64,000 bases of DNA from contig DASVUH010000007.1 in assembly GCA_036387135.1 (NCBI GenBank), positions 24,331 through 88,330 on the forward strand. The letters run 5' to 3'. How positions within the stretch are numbered: the stretch's first letter is position 1; each line of letters begins with the position of its first letter. The notes beneath the pieces were generated by a model, which was not told the origin of the DNA, made no database searches, and worked only from the letters and a program-made list of their open reading frames with translations. Shown here piece by piece: positions 8,667 to 16,026 of this stretch. The stretch comes from JALZCH01 sp036387135 (GTDB lineage Bacteria > Acidobacteriota > Blastocatellia > Pyrinomonadales > Pyrinomonadaceae). The translations under genes and the position numbers were made by a program.

Positions 8667-10883
8667 ATGGAATCTCAAATTCCTTATGTCGTTTTGGGCG
8701 TTGTTGCGCTCATCGTTTTGGGTTTTTTGTGGTACATCGTCACGCGCTTTCTGGTCAACGTCGGCGCGGAAGAAGTGGCGATTAAAGAACGCCGTTATTT
8801 CGGCAGAAGAATGCCGCAAGGTCGCGTTGTCGCTACCGAAGGCGAAGTCGGAATTCAAGCCGACGTTTTAAAACCCGGTTTGCACTTTGTCATTTACCCG
8901 ATTGAGCGCGTGATTCGCAAAGTGCCGCTCGTTGAAATCGGCGCGGACGAAATGGGCGTGATTGACGCGGTGGACGGCGAACCGATGCAAACCGGCTCGA
9001 TTTTCGCGCCCGACCGGGCGCAAAACGCGCACAACAATTTCCAGGACCCGATTGCTTTTATCAAACAAGGCGGCGTTAAAGGCATCCAGCTTCGTACGCT
9101 TCCGCCCGGAAAATGGGCGATTCACCCGTTTTTGTTCCGCGTTTCGATTGCCAAAGCGACCGTCGTTCCACCCGGAAAAATCGGCGTCGTCACGAGCGCC
9201 GACGGCGCGCAGCTCGAAGCCGGACGACTTCACGGCAGCGCGATTCAGGGACACAAAAATTTTCAGGATGCCGAGAGTTTTGTTTATAACGGCGGTCAAA
9301 AAGGACCGCAGGTCGAAACTTTGACGCCCGGAACCTACCGCATTCACACCGCTTCGGTTGCGATTGACGGGAGCAACGAGCAAAAACCCGGACTTTTTTA
9401 CGTGCGACTTTACGACGCAACCGTAGTTTCCGAAAACCAAATCGCTCTGGTGGAAGCTCTCGACGGCGCGCCGCTCGACCCCCGCGATTATGTCGCGCAA
9501 GCGGTCACCGGACACGACAATTTTCAAGACTCGAACACTTTTATTGCGGGCGGAGGACAGCGCGGACCGCAAAAGGACATTCTGCTTCCCGGTACTTATT
9601 ACATCAATCCGCTGATGTTTAAAATAATTCCCGAACAGGCGAAAGAAGTAAAACCCGGCGAAGTCGCCGTAATCGTCTCGAACGTCGGCAAAGACCCCGG
9701 CGAAGAAATTCGGCAGGCGATGGCGCGGAAAGTGCGCGAAAGATTGGAGCGCGAAGAACAGGAACAAATCACACGCGCCGCCCAGCAATTGGACAAAGTT
9801 GACGGCGAATCGGTTTCGATTGAAGAAATCAAAGCCGAATTGCAGGCTGACGGCGATCCGGCGGACAAACGGCTCGATGGCGGAGCGCACGAGGCTTATG
9901 TCGTGCCGGAAGGTTTTCGCGGAATTCAGGAAGCGGTCGTCGGACCGGGACGTTACTACATCAACACTCTGGCGGTTTCGCCGATTATTATTCCGACGAC
10001 GAATATGACGGTTGAATGGACGGCGGAAGATGTTGCGCAATCGTTCGATCCGTTTGCCGTGATTTCCAAAGACGGTTTTACGATGCAGCTCGAAGTCCGC
10101 GTCGTCTTTCGCGTCAAACCCGAAGACGCGCCGTTTATGGTCGCGAAAATCGGGAACACCGATAAATTGGTGCAAAATGTAATGCACCCGCTGATTGACT
10201 CGATTTTTAGAAATCAGGCGTCGGAATCGTCGGCAATGGCGTATCTGCAAAACCGCCATGAGGAACAGGAGCGCGCCGAAGCCCGCGTCCGAATGCATCT
10301 TTTGAAATATCACGTTGATGTCGTCAACGTCTTAATTTGCCACATTCATCTGCCTGAAGAATTGATGAAAACGCAAACCGAAAAAATTCTCGCCGAGCAG
10401 CGCCAAAATATGTATAACGCGCAGCGCGAAGCCGAGGTTAAACGCATCGAACTGGAAAAAACCAGCTCGCAAGCCAACAATCAAAAGAGCTTGATGGAAG
10501 CGACGGTCGGCGTCGAGATTGCCGGAAAACGTTCGGAACAGCGCAAAAAAGAAGCCGAAGGCGAAGCGTATTACATTTCGGAAACCGGCAAAGCCGAAGC
10601 CGAAAAAGTGCGCCTGATGGGCGAAGCGCAAGGCGTCGCCTATGCCGAACAAGTCAACGCGCTCGGCGCAAACGGCGTCGCGCTCGTCGAAACTTTAAAA
10701 GTCATCGGCGAAAAAGGCGTCCGTATCACGCCTGACATTCTGGCTTCGGGCGGAAATGGAAGCGGTGACGGCGGCATCGGCAGTTTGCTGCTGCTCAATC
10801 TTTTCCGCGACCAGATGAACAAAAATGGCAGCGGAAACAATAATGCCGCGCCAAATACTGTCCCGACAAACGGGGCGAAGTAA
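8667..10883 (+). CDS. SPFH/band-7 (flotillin-like) protein with vault-like tandem repeats
   Basis: This is a membrane-anchored scaffold protein of 738 residues. Residues 7-28 form one membrane segment. Three tandem beta-rich repeats follow (about 95-165, 166-250 and 255-335), each with the signature NFQD, then F-I/V-GG, G-P/I-Q, PG-Y/W and an I-N/H-P-like ending. A charged linker leads into an SPFH/band-7 domain (about 400-590) and a long Ala/Glu/Lys coiled coil (about 590-680), and the tail is Gly/Asn rich. GAGGAAAATAAA precedes the ATG. Repeats, then SPFH fold, then coiled coil is also the order in the eukaryotic major vault protein. Family members are generally oligomeric membrane scaffolds; the specific role is unknown. 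Confidence 0.85.
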   Translation: MESQIPYVVLGVVALIVLGFLWYIVTRFLVNVGAEEVAIKERRYFGRRMPQGRVVATEGEVGIQADVLKPGLHFVIYPIERVIRKVPLVEIGADEMGVIDAVDGEPMQTGSIFAPDRAQNAHNNFQDPIAFIKQGGVKGIQLRTLPPGKWAIHPFLFRVSIAKATVVPPGKIGVVTSADGAQLEAGRLHGSAIQGHKNFQDAESFVYNGGQKGPQVETLTPGTYRIHTASVAIDGSNEQKPGLFYVRLYDATVVSENQIALVEALDGAPLDPRDYVAQAVTGHDNFQDSNTFIAGGGQRGPQKDILLPGTYYINPLMFKIIPEQAKEVKPGEVAVIVSNVGKDPGEEIRQAMARKVRERLEREEQEQITRAAQQLDKVDGESVSIEEIKAELQADGDPADKRLDGGAHEAYVVPEGFRGIQEAVVGPGRYYINTLAVSPIIIPTTNMTVEWTAEDVAQSFDPFAVISKDGFTMQLEVRVVFRVKPEDAPFMVAKIGNTDKLVQNVMHPLIDSIFRNQASESSAMAYLQNRHEEQERAEARVRMHLLKYHVDVVNVLICHIHLPEELMKTQTEKILAEQRQNMYNAQREAEVKRIELEKTSSQANNQKSLMEATVGVEIAGKRSEQRKKEAEGEAYYISETGKAEAEKVRLMGEAQGVAYAEQVNALGANGVALVETLKVIGEKGVRITPDILASGGNGSGDGGIGSLLLLNLFRDQMNKNGSGNNNAAPNTVPTNGAK

Positions 10884-10906
10884 TCTAAATTCGCTTTATG
10901 AAGAAA

Positions 10907-10933
10907 ATGGCTGCTCAGGAAATGGGCAGCCAT
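10907..10933 (+). terminator. Hairpin after the SPFH gene
   Basis: An 8-bp stem, ATGGCTGC with GCAGCCAT, starts 23 bases after the stop codon. The following tract (AATTTATT) is only moderately T-rich, so it may be a weak terminator backed up by the stronger hairpin at 11004. Confidence 0.5.
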
Positions 10934-11003
10934 AATTTATTCAAAAACAAAATCGAAATTTATTATTGCGGCGGGGTTCTTTTCTCGGAGGCTTCACAAT
11001 TCA

Positions 11004-11050
11004 ATAAAATCAAGGCTACCCGAAAACGAGCAGCCTTGATTTTATTTTAC
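11004..11050. terminator. Strong intrinsic terminator upstream of ung
   Basis: A perfect 15-bp inverted repeat (AATAAAATCAAGGCT and its complement) encloses a 14-base loop. The A/T-rich stem base gives a T-tract on both strands. It insulates ung from the SPFH transcript. Confidence 0.8.
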
Positions 11051-11099
11051 CGTAAAGTTATAAACCTTAGCTTTAAAACAGAATTTTTGTCAGAAAATT

Positions 11100-11771
11100 A
11101 TGATTCCAGAAATTCCGAAGGGTTGGCGCGAGCGTTTGCAGCCGGAGCGCGAAAAGCCTTATTTTGCGAAATTGGAAGAGTTTGTCGAGCAGGAACAGCA
11201 TGAACATACCATTTTCCCGCCCGCCGAAAAGATTTTTACTGCCCTTAGTTTAACGCCTTACGAAAAAGTGAAAGTTGTGATTCTCGGACAAGACCCGTAT
11301 ATCAGAAAAGGTCAGGCTCACGGATTGAGCTTTTCGGTTGAAGACAAAAGCCAGACTGTTCCGCCTTCGCTCAGGAATATCTATCGCGAATTAAAGGATG
11401 ATTTGGGTGTCGAGCCACCTAATCACGCGAATTTAACAACCTGGTCAAAGCAAGGCGTGTTGATGCTCAATGTCGTTTTGACCGTCCGCGAAGGAGTTTC
11501 CAATTCGCACAAAAACAAAGGATGGGAAAAGTTTACCGACGAAATTATCCGGCAAATCAATGAGAAAGATGAAACTGTGGTTTTCGTTTTGTGGGGAAAA
11601 CCGGCTCAAAAGAAAATTGAGTTGATTGACGAAACCAAACACAAAATCGTCAAGGGCGCGCATCCTTCACCGCTTGCCACAGGCTTTTTGGGCAGCCGAC
11701 CTTTTTCACAAATCAACGAAGCACTGAGAAAAGCCAAACGGGGAGAAATTGACTGGCAAATTCCCGAATAA
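11100..11771 (+). CDS. ung: Uracil-DNA glycosylase (family 1)
   Basis: This enzyme removes uracil from DNA in base excision repair. The water-activating motif GQDPY with its catalytic Asp and the uracil-selecting Tyr are present, followed by GQAHGLSFSV; VFVLWGKPA and HPSPL (intercalating-loop motif) complete the family 1 pattern. Length 223 residues is normal. Two details differ from the common form: the residue after GQDPY is Ile rather than His, and the loop reads HPSPLATGFLGSRPF, about two residues shorter than in the E. coli or human enzymes. The stop lies three bases from the stop of the convergent PepSY gene. Confidence 0.95.
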   Translation: MIPEIPKGWRERLQPEREKPYFAKLEEFVEQEQHEHTIFPPAEKIFTALSLTPYEKVKVVILGQDPYIRKGQAHGLSFSVEDKSQTVPPSLRNIYRELKDDLGVEPPNHANLTTWSKQGVLMLNVVLTVREGVSNSHKNKGWEKFTDEIIRQINEKDETVVFVLWGKPAQKKIELIDETKHKIVKGAHPSPLATGFLGSRPFSQINEALRKAKRGEIDWQIPE

Positions 11772-11774
11772 TAT

Positions 11775-12944
11775 TTATTCGTTTTCGGTCACAGGAACAG
11801 CGGTCGAAACGGAGCTTTTTGAACGATTTGCCAACCAGCCGCGAAAACGCCGGAACGCTAGCGAAAGTCCGGTATAAACGAGCAAACTTCCTCCTAAACA
11901 CGCGATAAAAGCGATGATTTGCCCGACGATTCCAAACGATTCGCCCGTGTGCGTAAAACGCATCCACGAGCGAAGCTGCCGCCCTGAGTTTTGTTCGCCG
12001 TAAGATTCCCATTTGACGGTTTCAGCCGTGTTTGCATTTAGCGTCAGCGTCGAACGCCCGAATTTGTTCAAATATTTGCCTTCGTCAATCGTGAAAATCG
12101 CGTTTTCGCCAATCGGAAAACGCAGCGCGATTGATTTCCAACCGGGCGACTGCTGTTCTGCGCGTGAAAACAGGGAAGATACGTTTGCCGGAACTACGAA
12201 AGGCGCATTGCCGTTTGATTGTTGCTGCGGCGCAGGCTGCTGAGGCGCGGGCGGCGCGTTGCCCGTTGCGTAATAAACCAGATTGCTCGCCCATTGATAC
12301 GAAATAACAGCCGCCGTCGCCGTCAAAATAATTAAAACGAGCGATGTCCAGATTCCGGCGACATTGTGCCAATTGAAATCGCGCGCTTTTCCTTTTTGAT
12401 CGAAACGAAACGTGCCGACCGCTTTGACGTTTTTCCGGCTCCATTTGCGCGGCATCCAGAGATAAATTCCGGTAATCGCCAAAACCAGAAACGCCAGATT
12501 GCAAGCGCCCGTGATTCCTTTGCCAATCGCGCGATTTTCGCCCGAAGCGCCGAGCCAGCGATGCCAATCGGTGACGAATTGGAAAAACGCTCGCGCCGGT
12601 TTTGAATTTTCGCCCGTAATCTCGCCGTTGTAAGGATTGACGTACAAAGTTCCTTCGCGTCCGAGCGCGAGCGCTACGGCTTCGCCGGATTCGGATTTAA
12701 TCGTCAGATTTGTCGGCTTGATTTCCGGTTTCACGGTTTGAATCCGCGTGAGAAGCGTGTTCACATCCAGCCGTACGGCGTTTTCGGAAATTTGAATCGT
12801 CCGCGCGTCGCGTTCGACAAACGCTTCGATTTGCGGCTGAAACGCCAGAAGCGCGCCGGTTACCGACATAATCAAAATCACGATTCCGGCAAAAACGCCC
12901 GCCGTCAAGTGAAGCCAAAAAATAATTTTGCGAAAAATTTTCAT
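11775..12944 (-). CDS. PepSY-associated membrane protein
   Basis: This 389-residue inner-membrane protein has a PepSY-TM architecture: a first membrane helix (about 8-32) with HLTAGVFAG, a periplasmic PepSY-like stretch, helices near 155-175 and 205-225, a Pro/Gln-rich loop (PAPQQPAPQQQ) and a last helix near 350-370 after RFTHTGESFG. Family members are often found with ferric-siderophore receptors or reductases and are thought to help reduce metals or electron carriers; no such partner is adjacent here. The leader contains a hairpin and a Fur-like palindrome (see 12973 and 13010), which would fit metal control. Confidence 0.85.
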   Translation of the reverse strand: MKIFRKIIFWLHLTAGVFAGIVILIMSVTGALLAFQPQIEAFVERDARTIQISENAVRLDVNTLLTRIQTVKPEIKPTNLTIKSESGEAVALALGREGTLYVNPYNGEITGENSKPARAFFQFVTDWHRWLGASGENRAIGKGITGACNLAFLVLAITGIYLWMPRKWSRKNVKAVGTFRFDQKGKARDFNWHNVAGIWTSLVLIILTATAAVISYQWASNLVYYATGNAPPAPQQPAPQQQSNGNAPFVVPANVSSLFSRAEQQSPGWKSIALRFPIGENAIFTIDEGKYLNKFGRSTLTLNANTAETVKWESYGEQNSGRQLRSWMRFTHTGESFGIVGQIIAFIACLGGSLLVYTGLSLAFRRFRGWLANRSKSSVSTAVPVTENE

Positions 12945-12972
12945 CAGTTTTATAAATCCGTTTATGAAAAAG

Positions 12973-12998
12973 CCTTTAGCAAATCAGCAGGCTAAAGG
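12973..12998 (-). terminator. Hairpin in the leader of the PepSY gene
   Basis: CCTTTAGC and GCTAAAGG form an 8-bp stem with a 10-base loop. On the minus strand it is followed by CTTTTTC, so it could act as an intrinsic terminator or attenuator 29 bases before the PepSY start. It has a T-run on the plus strand too. A terminator between divergent genes is unexpected. Confidence 0.45.
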
Positions 12999-13009
12999 TT
13001 TTAAAATAA

Positions 13010-13034
13010 AATGAAAGTGAAAATCAGTTTCATT
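13010..13034. promoter_or_regulatory. Possible Fur-like operator
   Basis: An inverted repeat AATGAAA - 11 bases - TTTCATT lies between the divergent PepSY and M16 genes. Its core agrees with the 7-1-7 Fur consensus at about 11 of 14 positions by eye. The call rests on similarity only. Confidence 0.3.
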
Positions 13035-13171
13035 AAGACTATATTTGGCGGTTTCGGCGATGTCAAACTTTTGATTGTGAAGAAATGTTGAAAAGCCCTG
13101 ATTATCGCGACGGTTTGCTTGTTTGGCGGGCGTTTTTCCGGCGTGTTACGATAAATGATTGCATTAATTAA

Positions 13172-14446
13172 ATGAACGAAAATATAAAGAAAACAAGATT
13201 AGAAAACGGTCTCACAATTTTGACGGAAAAAATGCCGGGCGTGCGTTCGGCGACAATCGGATTTTGGGTAAAAAGCGGTTCGCGTCATGAACCGGAACAT
13301 TTAAACGGAATCTGCCATTTCATCGAACACTCGGTTTTTAAAGGAACTGCGAAGCGTTCGGCTCTCGATATTGCGGTTGAATCCGACAAACTCGGCGGAA
13401 ATTTCGACGCTTTTACCTCGCACGAAATCACGGGTTTTACGATGAAAATCGTTGACAAATGCGTCCCGCAGGCTTTTGATCTTTTGGCGGATATGCTGGC
13501 GAATCCGCGTTTTGACGAGAAGGAATTAAAACGCGAGCAAAAGGTCATCATCGAAGAAATGAAAATGGTCGAAGACACGCCCGAAGAATACCTGGGCGAG
13601 CTTTTCAACCGCGCATTTTTCCCCGCTCATCCATTAGGCTTGCCGATTGAAGGCACGCGCGAAACCGTTAAAACCTTCGGTCACCGAACAACCGCCGAAT
13701 TTCACGCCGCAGTTTTCGCGCCGTCAAACATCGTTATTGCAGCAGCCGGAAATCTCGAACACTCGCAACTGGTCGGATTAGCCGAAAAATCTTTCGGAAA
13801 AACAACGAACGACGAACAACGAACGACGAACAACGAACAACCGCAATTGGCAGCGCCAATCTTGCTCAAGAAAAAGCGCGAATTGGAACAAACGCATCTT
13901 ATTATCGCCACGCCTTTTGTGCCGTCAAACAGCCCGCAGCGTTATGCGGCGAATCTTTTGACAAATATTTTGGGCGGCGGAACGGCGTCTCGTTTGTGGC
14001 AATCCGTCCGCGAACAACGCGGTCTGGCATATTCGGTCGGGGCAAGCGCGATTGCGTTTCAGGATTGCGGCATTTTTTCGGTTTATGCCGGGACTTCGCC
14101 AAAACATCTCGATCAGGTTGTTGATTTGTCAATCGCCGAAATGCGCCGCATCGTGCGCAAGGGGGTTTCAGCGGAAGAACTCGAACTTGTTAAAGAACAA
14201 GGCGTGGCTTCAATCCTGCTCGGTTTAGAGTCAACCAGCGTGCGAGCGGGAACTCTGGCGCGTCAGGAAATCGTTCACGGCAAAACGATTCCGATTGAGG
14301 AAACTCTGGCAAACATCGAAGCCGTCACGCCCGACGACATTCAAGCCGTTGCGCGAGAGTTTTTCCAAACCGAACAAATCGCTCTCGCCGCGCTTGGCAA
14401 TCTCAACGGGTTTAAGATAGAACGTTCACGGTTGAGCGTTTCTTAA
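13172..14446 (+). CDS. M16 family metallopeptidase (pitrilysin/insulinase type)
   Basis: This zinc peptidase has the inverted motif HFIEH (49-53) and the third ligand in the IIEEM block near residue 129, followed by EDTPEEY and the PLG loop. The C-terminal half keeps the typical GGGTASRLWQSVREQRGLAYSVGA-like region in two shorter blocks. At 424 residues it is the usual single-chain bacterial processing-protease length. Residues 210-223 (TTNDEQRTTNNEQP) are encoded by a heptamer repeat and look like an in-frame insertion in the linker between the two lobes. No ribosome-binding site is evident before the ATG. The MBL gene was probably the next gene of this operon before a toxin-antitoxin module separated them. 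Confidence 0.92.
   Translation: MNENIKKTRLENGLTILTEKMPGVRSATIGFWVKSGSRHEPEHLNGICHFIEHSVFKGTAKRSALDIAVESDKLGGNFDAFTSHEITGFTMKIVDKCVPQAFDLLADMLANPRFDEKELKREQKVIIEEMKMVEDTPEEYLGELFNRAFFPAHPLGLPIEGTRETVKTFGHRTTAEFHAAVFAPSNIVIAAAGNLEHSQLVGLAEKSFGKTTNDEQRTTNNEQPQLAAPILLKKKRELEQTHLIIATPFVPSNSPQRYAANLLTNILGGGTASRLWQSVREQRGLAYSVGASAIAFQDCGIFSVYAGTSPKHLDQVVDLSIAEMRRIVRKGVSAEELELVKEQGVASILLGLESTSVRAGTLARQEIVHGKTIPIEETLANIEAVTPDDIQAVAREFFQTEQIALAALGNLNGFKIERSRLSVS
13801..13842 (+). repeat. Heptamer repeat inside the M16 peptidase gene (site B)
   Basis: Six consecutive 7-nt units of the form AACRACG fill exactly 14 codons, so the frame is kept. The sequence is of the same type as site A (1249). Confidence 0.8.
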
Positions 14447-14449
14447 TTT

Positions 14450-14496
14450 ATGAAATTCACGGTTCTCGGCAGCGGTTCGACCGGAAATGCGGTTTT
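14450..14496 (+). repeat. Left copy of a 47-bp direct repeat (truncated MBL gene start)
   Basis: These 47 bases are identical to 15202-15248, the first 47 bases of the MBL-fold gene. Identity begins exactly at the ATG, which lies three bases after the M16 stop, and ends inside codon 16. The copy reads on into foreign sequence and stops after 18 codons (TAA at 14504-14506), so it is a remnant. Its last two bases also belong to the stop codon of the full-length toxin frame on the other strand. Confidence 0.95.
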
Positions 14497-14926
14497 AAGA
14501 TTGTAATGGATTGATTGTTTTCAAACCCGAAAAGCGGCTAAAATCGCTGTCCGTCGTTATGAGAACGGCATTATGTTCGATAGCGAGCGCGGCGAGATGC
14601 GCATCCATAATCATTGCGGCTTTAATTTGTCAGACGGTTATCAGATTTTTGAAAATCGTCCAATGGCTTTCAGCGGGCAGCAGTATTCGCGCATTCGGAA
14701 CTTCAAGCCAATCGCTCACAATTTCAGTGGCTTGAGTTGGAGTCAAAGGATTAGGAAATGCCCGCGCATTTGTCGAAATGCGTAGAAATGCCGTAATTGT
14801 TTGCCAGCCGAAACCGACCAAATCCGTACCGGAGAGTTGATTTTCGAGCCATTCGCGGCATTTTTCGTGTTCGGCGGCATCAGAATTATAGGCGTAAAGC
14901 AAAATGTTGGCATCGGGCAAATTCAT
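14495..14926 (-). pseudogene. VapC-like PIN-domain toxin, interrupted by an in-frame TGA
   Basis: Intact VapC toxins are PIN-domain RNases. The first 98 residues begin LPDANILLYAY, with the first catalytic Asp, and end at a TGA (14630-14632). Reading on in the same frame gives 44 more codons that match the rest of the fold: MDAHLAALAIEH and TTDSDFSRF supply the other acidic residues, and a TAA at 14495-14497 closes a 143-codon frame. The TGA most likely replaces a Gly codon (GGA). The 98-residue product lacks half of the active site and should be inactive unless the stop is read through. It starts five bases after the antitoxin stop. Confidence 0.85.
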
Positions 14927-14931
14927 TCGGT

Positions 14932-15162
14932 TTAATTTTGCTCGATTGTTTCAAGCAGTTCATTGATTTTGTCGTAATTTAAGTCTTCGCGCTTGCCCAT
15001 CGAATGCGGGCGGATTTTAAAGGGTTTGCCGGTCTGTTTCGCCTGCAGACCGAGCCTCAGAGTTTCGTTAACGATTTCTTTGAATGTCGCGCCGTCTCGC
15101 TGCCGCATTTCGCCCTCGAGTTTGGCAACTATGTCGTCATCAATTACTATCGTAGTTTCCAT
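14932..15162 (-). CDS. VapB-like ribbon-helix-helix antitoxin
   Basis: This 76-residue protein starts METTIVIDDDIVAKLEGEM, a ribbon-helix-helix DNA-binding N-terminus, and has a charged C-terminal tail that would wrap the toxin. It precedes the PIN-domain toxin by five bases, the normal VapBC order, and should repress its own promoter, which must lie in the 39 bases between its start and the MBL gene on the other strand. A longer open frame upstream runs antisense through the MBL gene and is not real. The neighbouring toxin is broken, so the antitoxin may now act only as a repressor. Confidence 0.8.
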   Translation of the reverse strand: METTIVIDDDIVAKLEGEMRQRDGATFKEIVNETLRLGLQAKQTGKPFKIRPHSMGKREDLNYDKINELLETIEQN

Positions 15163-15201
15163 ACTGAAGATGTTAATTTCGCTCAGGTTTATTGTCAAAA
15201 A

Positions 15202-15248
15202 ATGAAATTCACGGTTCTCGGCAGCGGTTCGACCGGAAATGCGGTTTT
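15202..15248 (+). repeat. Right copy of the 47-bp direct repeat (intact MBL gene start)
   Basis: This copy is identical to 14450-14496 and is in frame with the complete MBL-fold gene. The 705 bases between the copies hold the toxin-antitoxin module. The bases just before the two copies differ, so the repeat starts at the ATG. Confidence 0.95.
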
Positions 15249-16026
15249 GATTTCTGCCGGAAAAACAAAAGTTCTGATTGACGCCGGTTTGAGCGCGAAA
15301 GAAATTGTGCGCCGCTGCGTTGAAGTCGGCGAAGACGTTGCAAAGCTCGACGCGGTTCTCGTCACGCACGAACATTCGGATCATGCGGGCGGTTTGCGGG
15401 TTTTGCTCAAAAGTCTGAATTGCCCGGTTTATATGTCGGGCGAAACGCTCGAAGCGTATCTTTTTGAAAAGCGTCACGTTAAGCCTGACGAAGGTGTTAA
15501 ACGGACCGACGCGATTAAAGGGAAAGTCGTTGAAATTCAATCAAGCCAGGACTTCCGCATCGGTGAAATCGAGTTTGAGCCTTTCAGCGTGCCGCACGAC
15601 GCGGCTGACAATTTCGGTTTCGTCGCCAAATATTGCGGAATCAGATTAGCGGCGGTGACGGATTTCGGGCAGATGACGACGTTGATTTCACAAAAACTGC
15701 GCGGATGCGACGCGATTATTATTGAATCGAATCACAGCTTGCCGATGCTGCGCGCGTGTCCGATTTATTCGTGGGATTTAAAACAAAGAATCGCGTCGCG
15801 CACCGGGCATCTTTCAAACGAAGATTTAGCCGTCTGGCTTTCCGCTGAGTTTGACGGCGCGGCGCGTCACATCGTTCTCGCGCATCTCTCGCAAAAAGCG
15901 AACGAGCCGCATCTGGCGCGTTTAACCGCCGAACAAGCTATCGCGATGCGCTCGCCGCTTTTCAAAGCCGAAACAAAAATCACTCTCACGCATCACAAAG
16001 AACCGACCGAGTGGATCGAGTTTTAA
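15202..16026 (+). CDS. MBL-fold metallohydrolase (YycJ/WalJ-like)
   Basis: This 274-residue protein starts MKFTVLGSGSTGNAVLI and carries the metal motif HEHSDH near residue 56, DAGLSAKE, and later Asp and His ligands (VTDFG, LSHLS-like AHLSQKANEP). The pattern matches the YycJ/WalJ branch of beta-lactamase-fold hydrolases, implicated in DNA metabolism. The start at 15202 is set by the family N-terminus and by the duplicated 47 bases; the longer frame from 15004 is read-through of the antitoxin region. The gene now depends on a new upstream sequence, the 39-bp spacer next to the antitoxin gene. It overlaps the convergent rhomboid gene by four bases. Confidence 0.9.
   Translation: MKFTVLGSGSTGNAVLISAGKTKVLIDAGLSAKEIVRRCVEVGEDVAKLDAVLVTHEHSDHAGGLRVLLKSLNCPVYMSGETLEAYLFEKRHVKPDEGVKRTDAIKGKVVEIQSSQDFRIGEIEFEPFSVPHDAADNFGFVAKYCGIRLAAVTDFGQMTTLISQKLRGCDAIIIESNHSLPMLRACPIYSWDLKQRIASRTGHLSNEDLAVWLSAEFDGAARHIVLAHLSQKANEPHLARLTAEQAIAMRSPLFKAETKITLTHHKEPTEWIEF

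Noticed and set aside
8868..10313. A 481-codon frame on the minus strand opposite the SPFH gene
   Set aside because: It is the antisense shadow of a clear SPFH domain gene; its product is Arg/Phe/Asn-rich with no recognisable domain.
11284..11320. Loss of function in uracil-DNA glycosylase because Ile follows GQDPY
   Set aside because: The catalytic Asp, the uracil-gating Tyr and HPSPL are kept; the changed position is not the catalytic one.
14932..15540. A 202-residue version of the antitoxin
   Set aside because: The extra N-terminus is antisense to the MBL gene; the ribbon-helix-helix domain starts at 15162.
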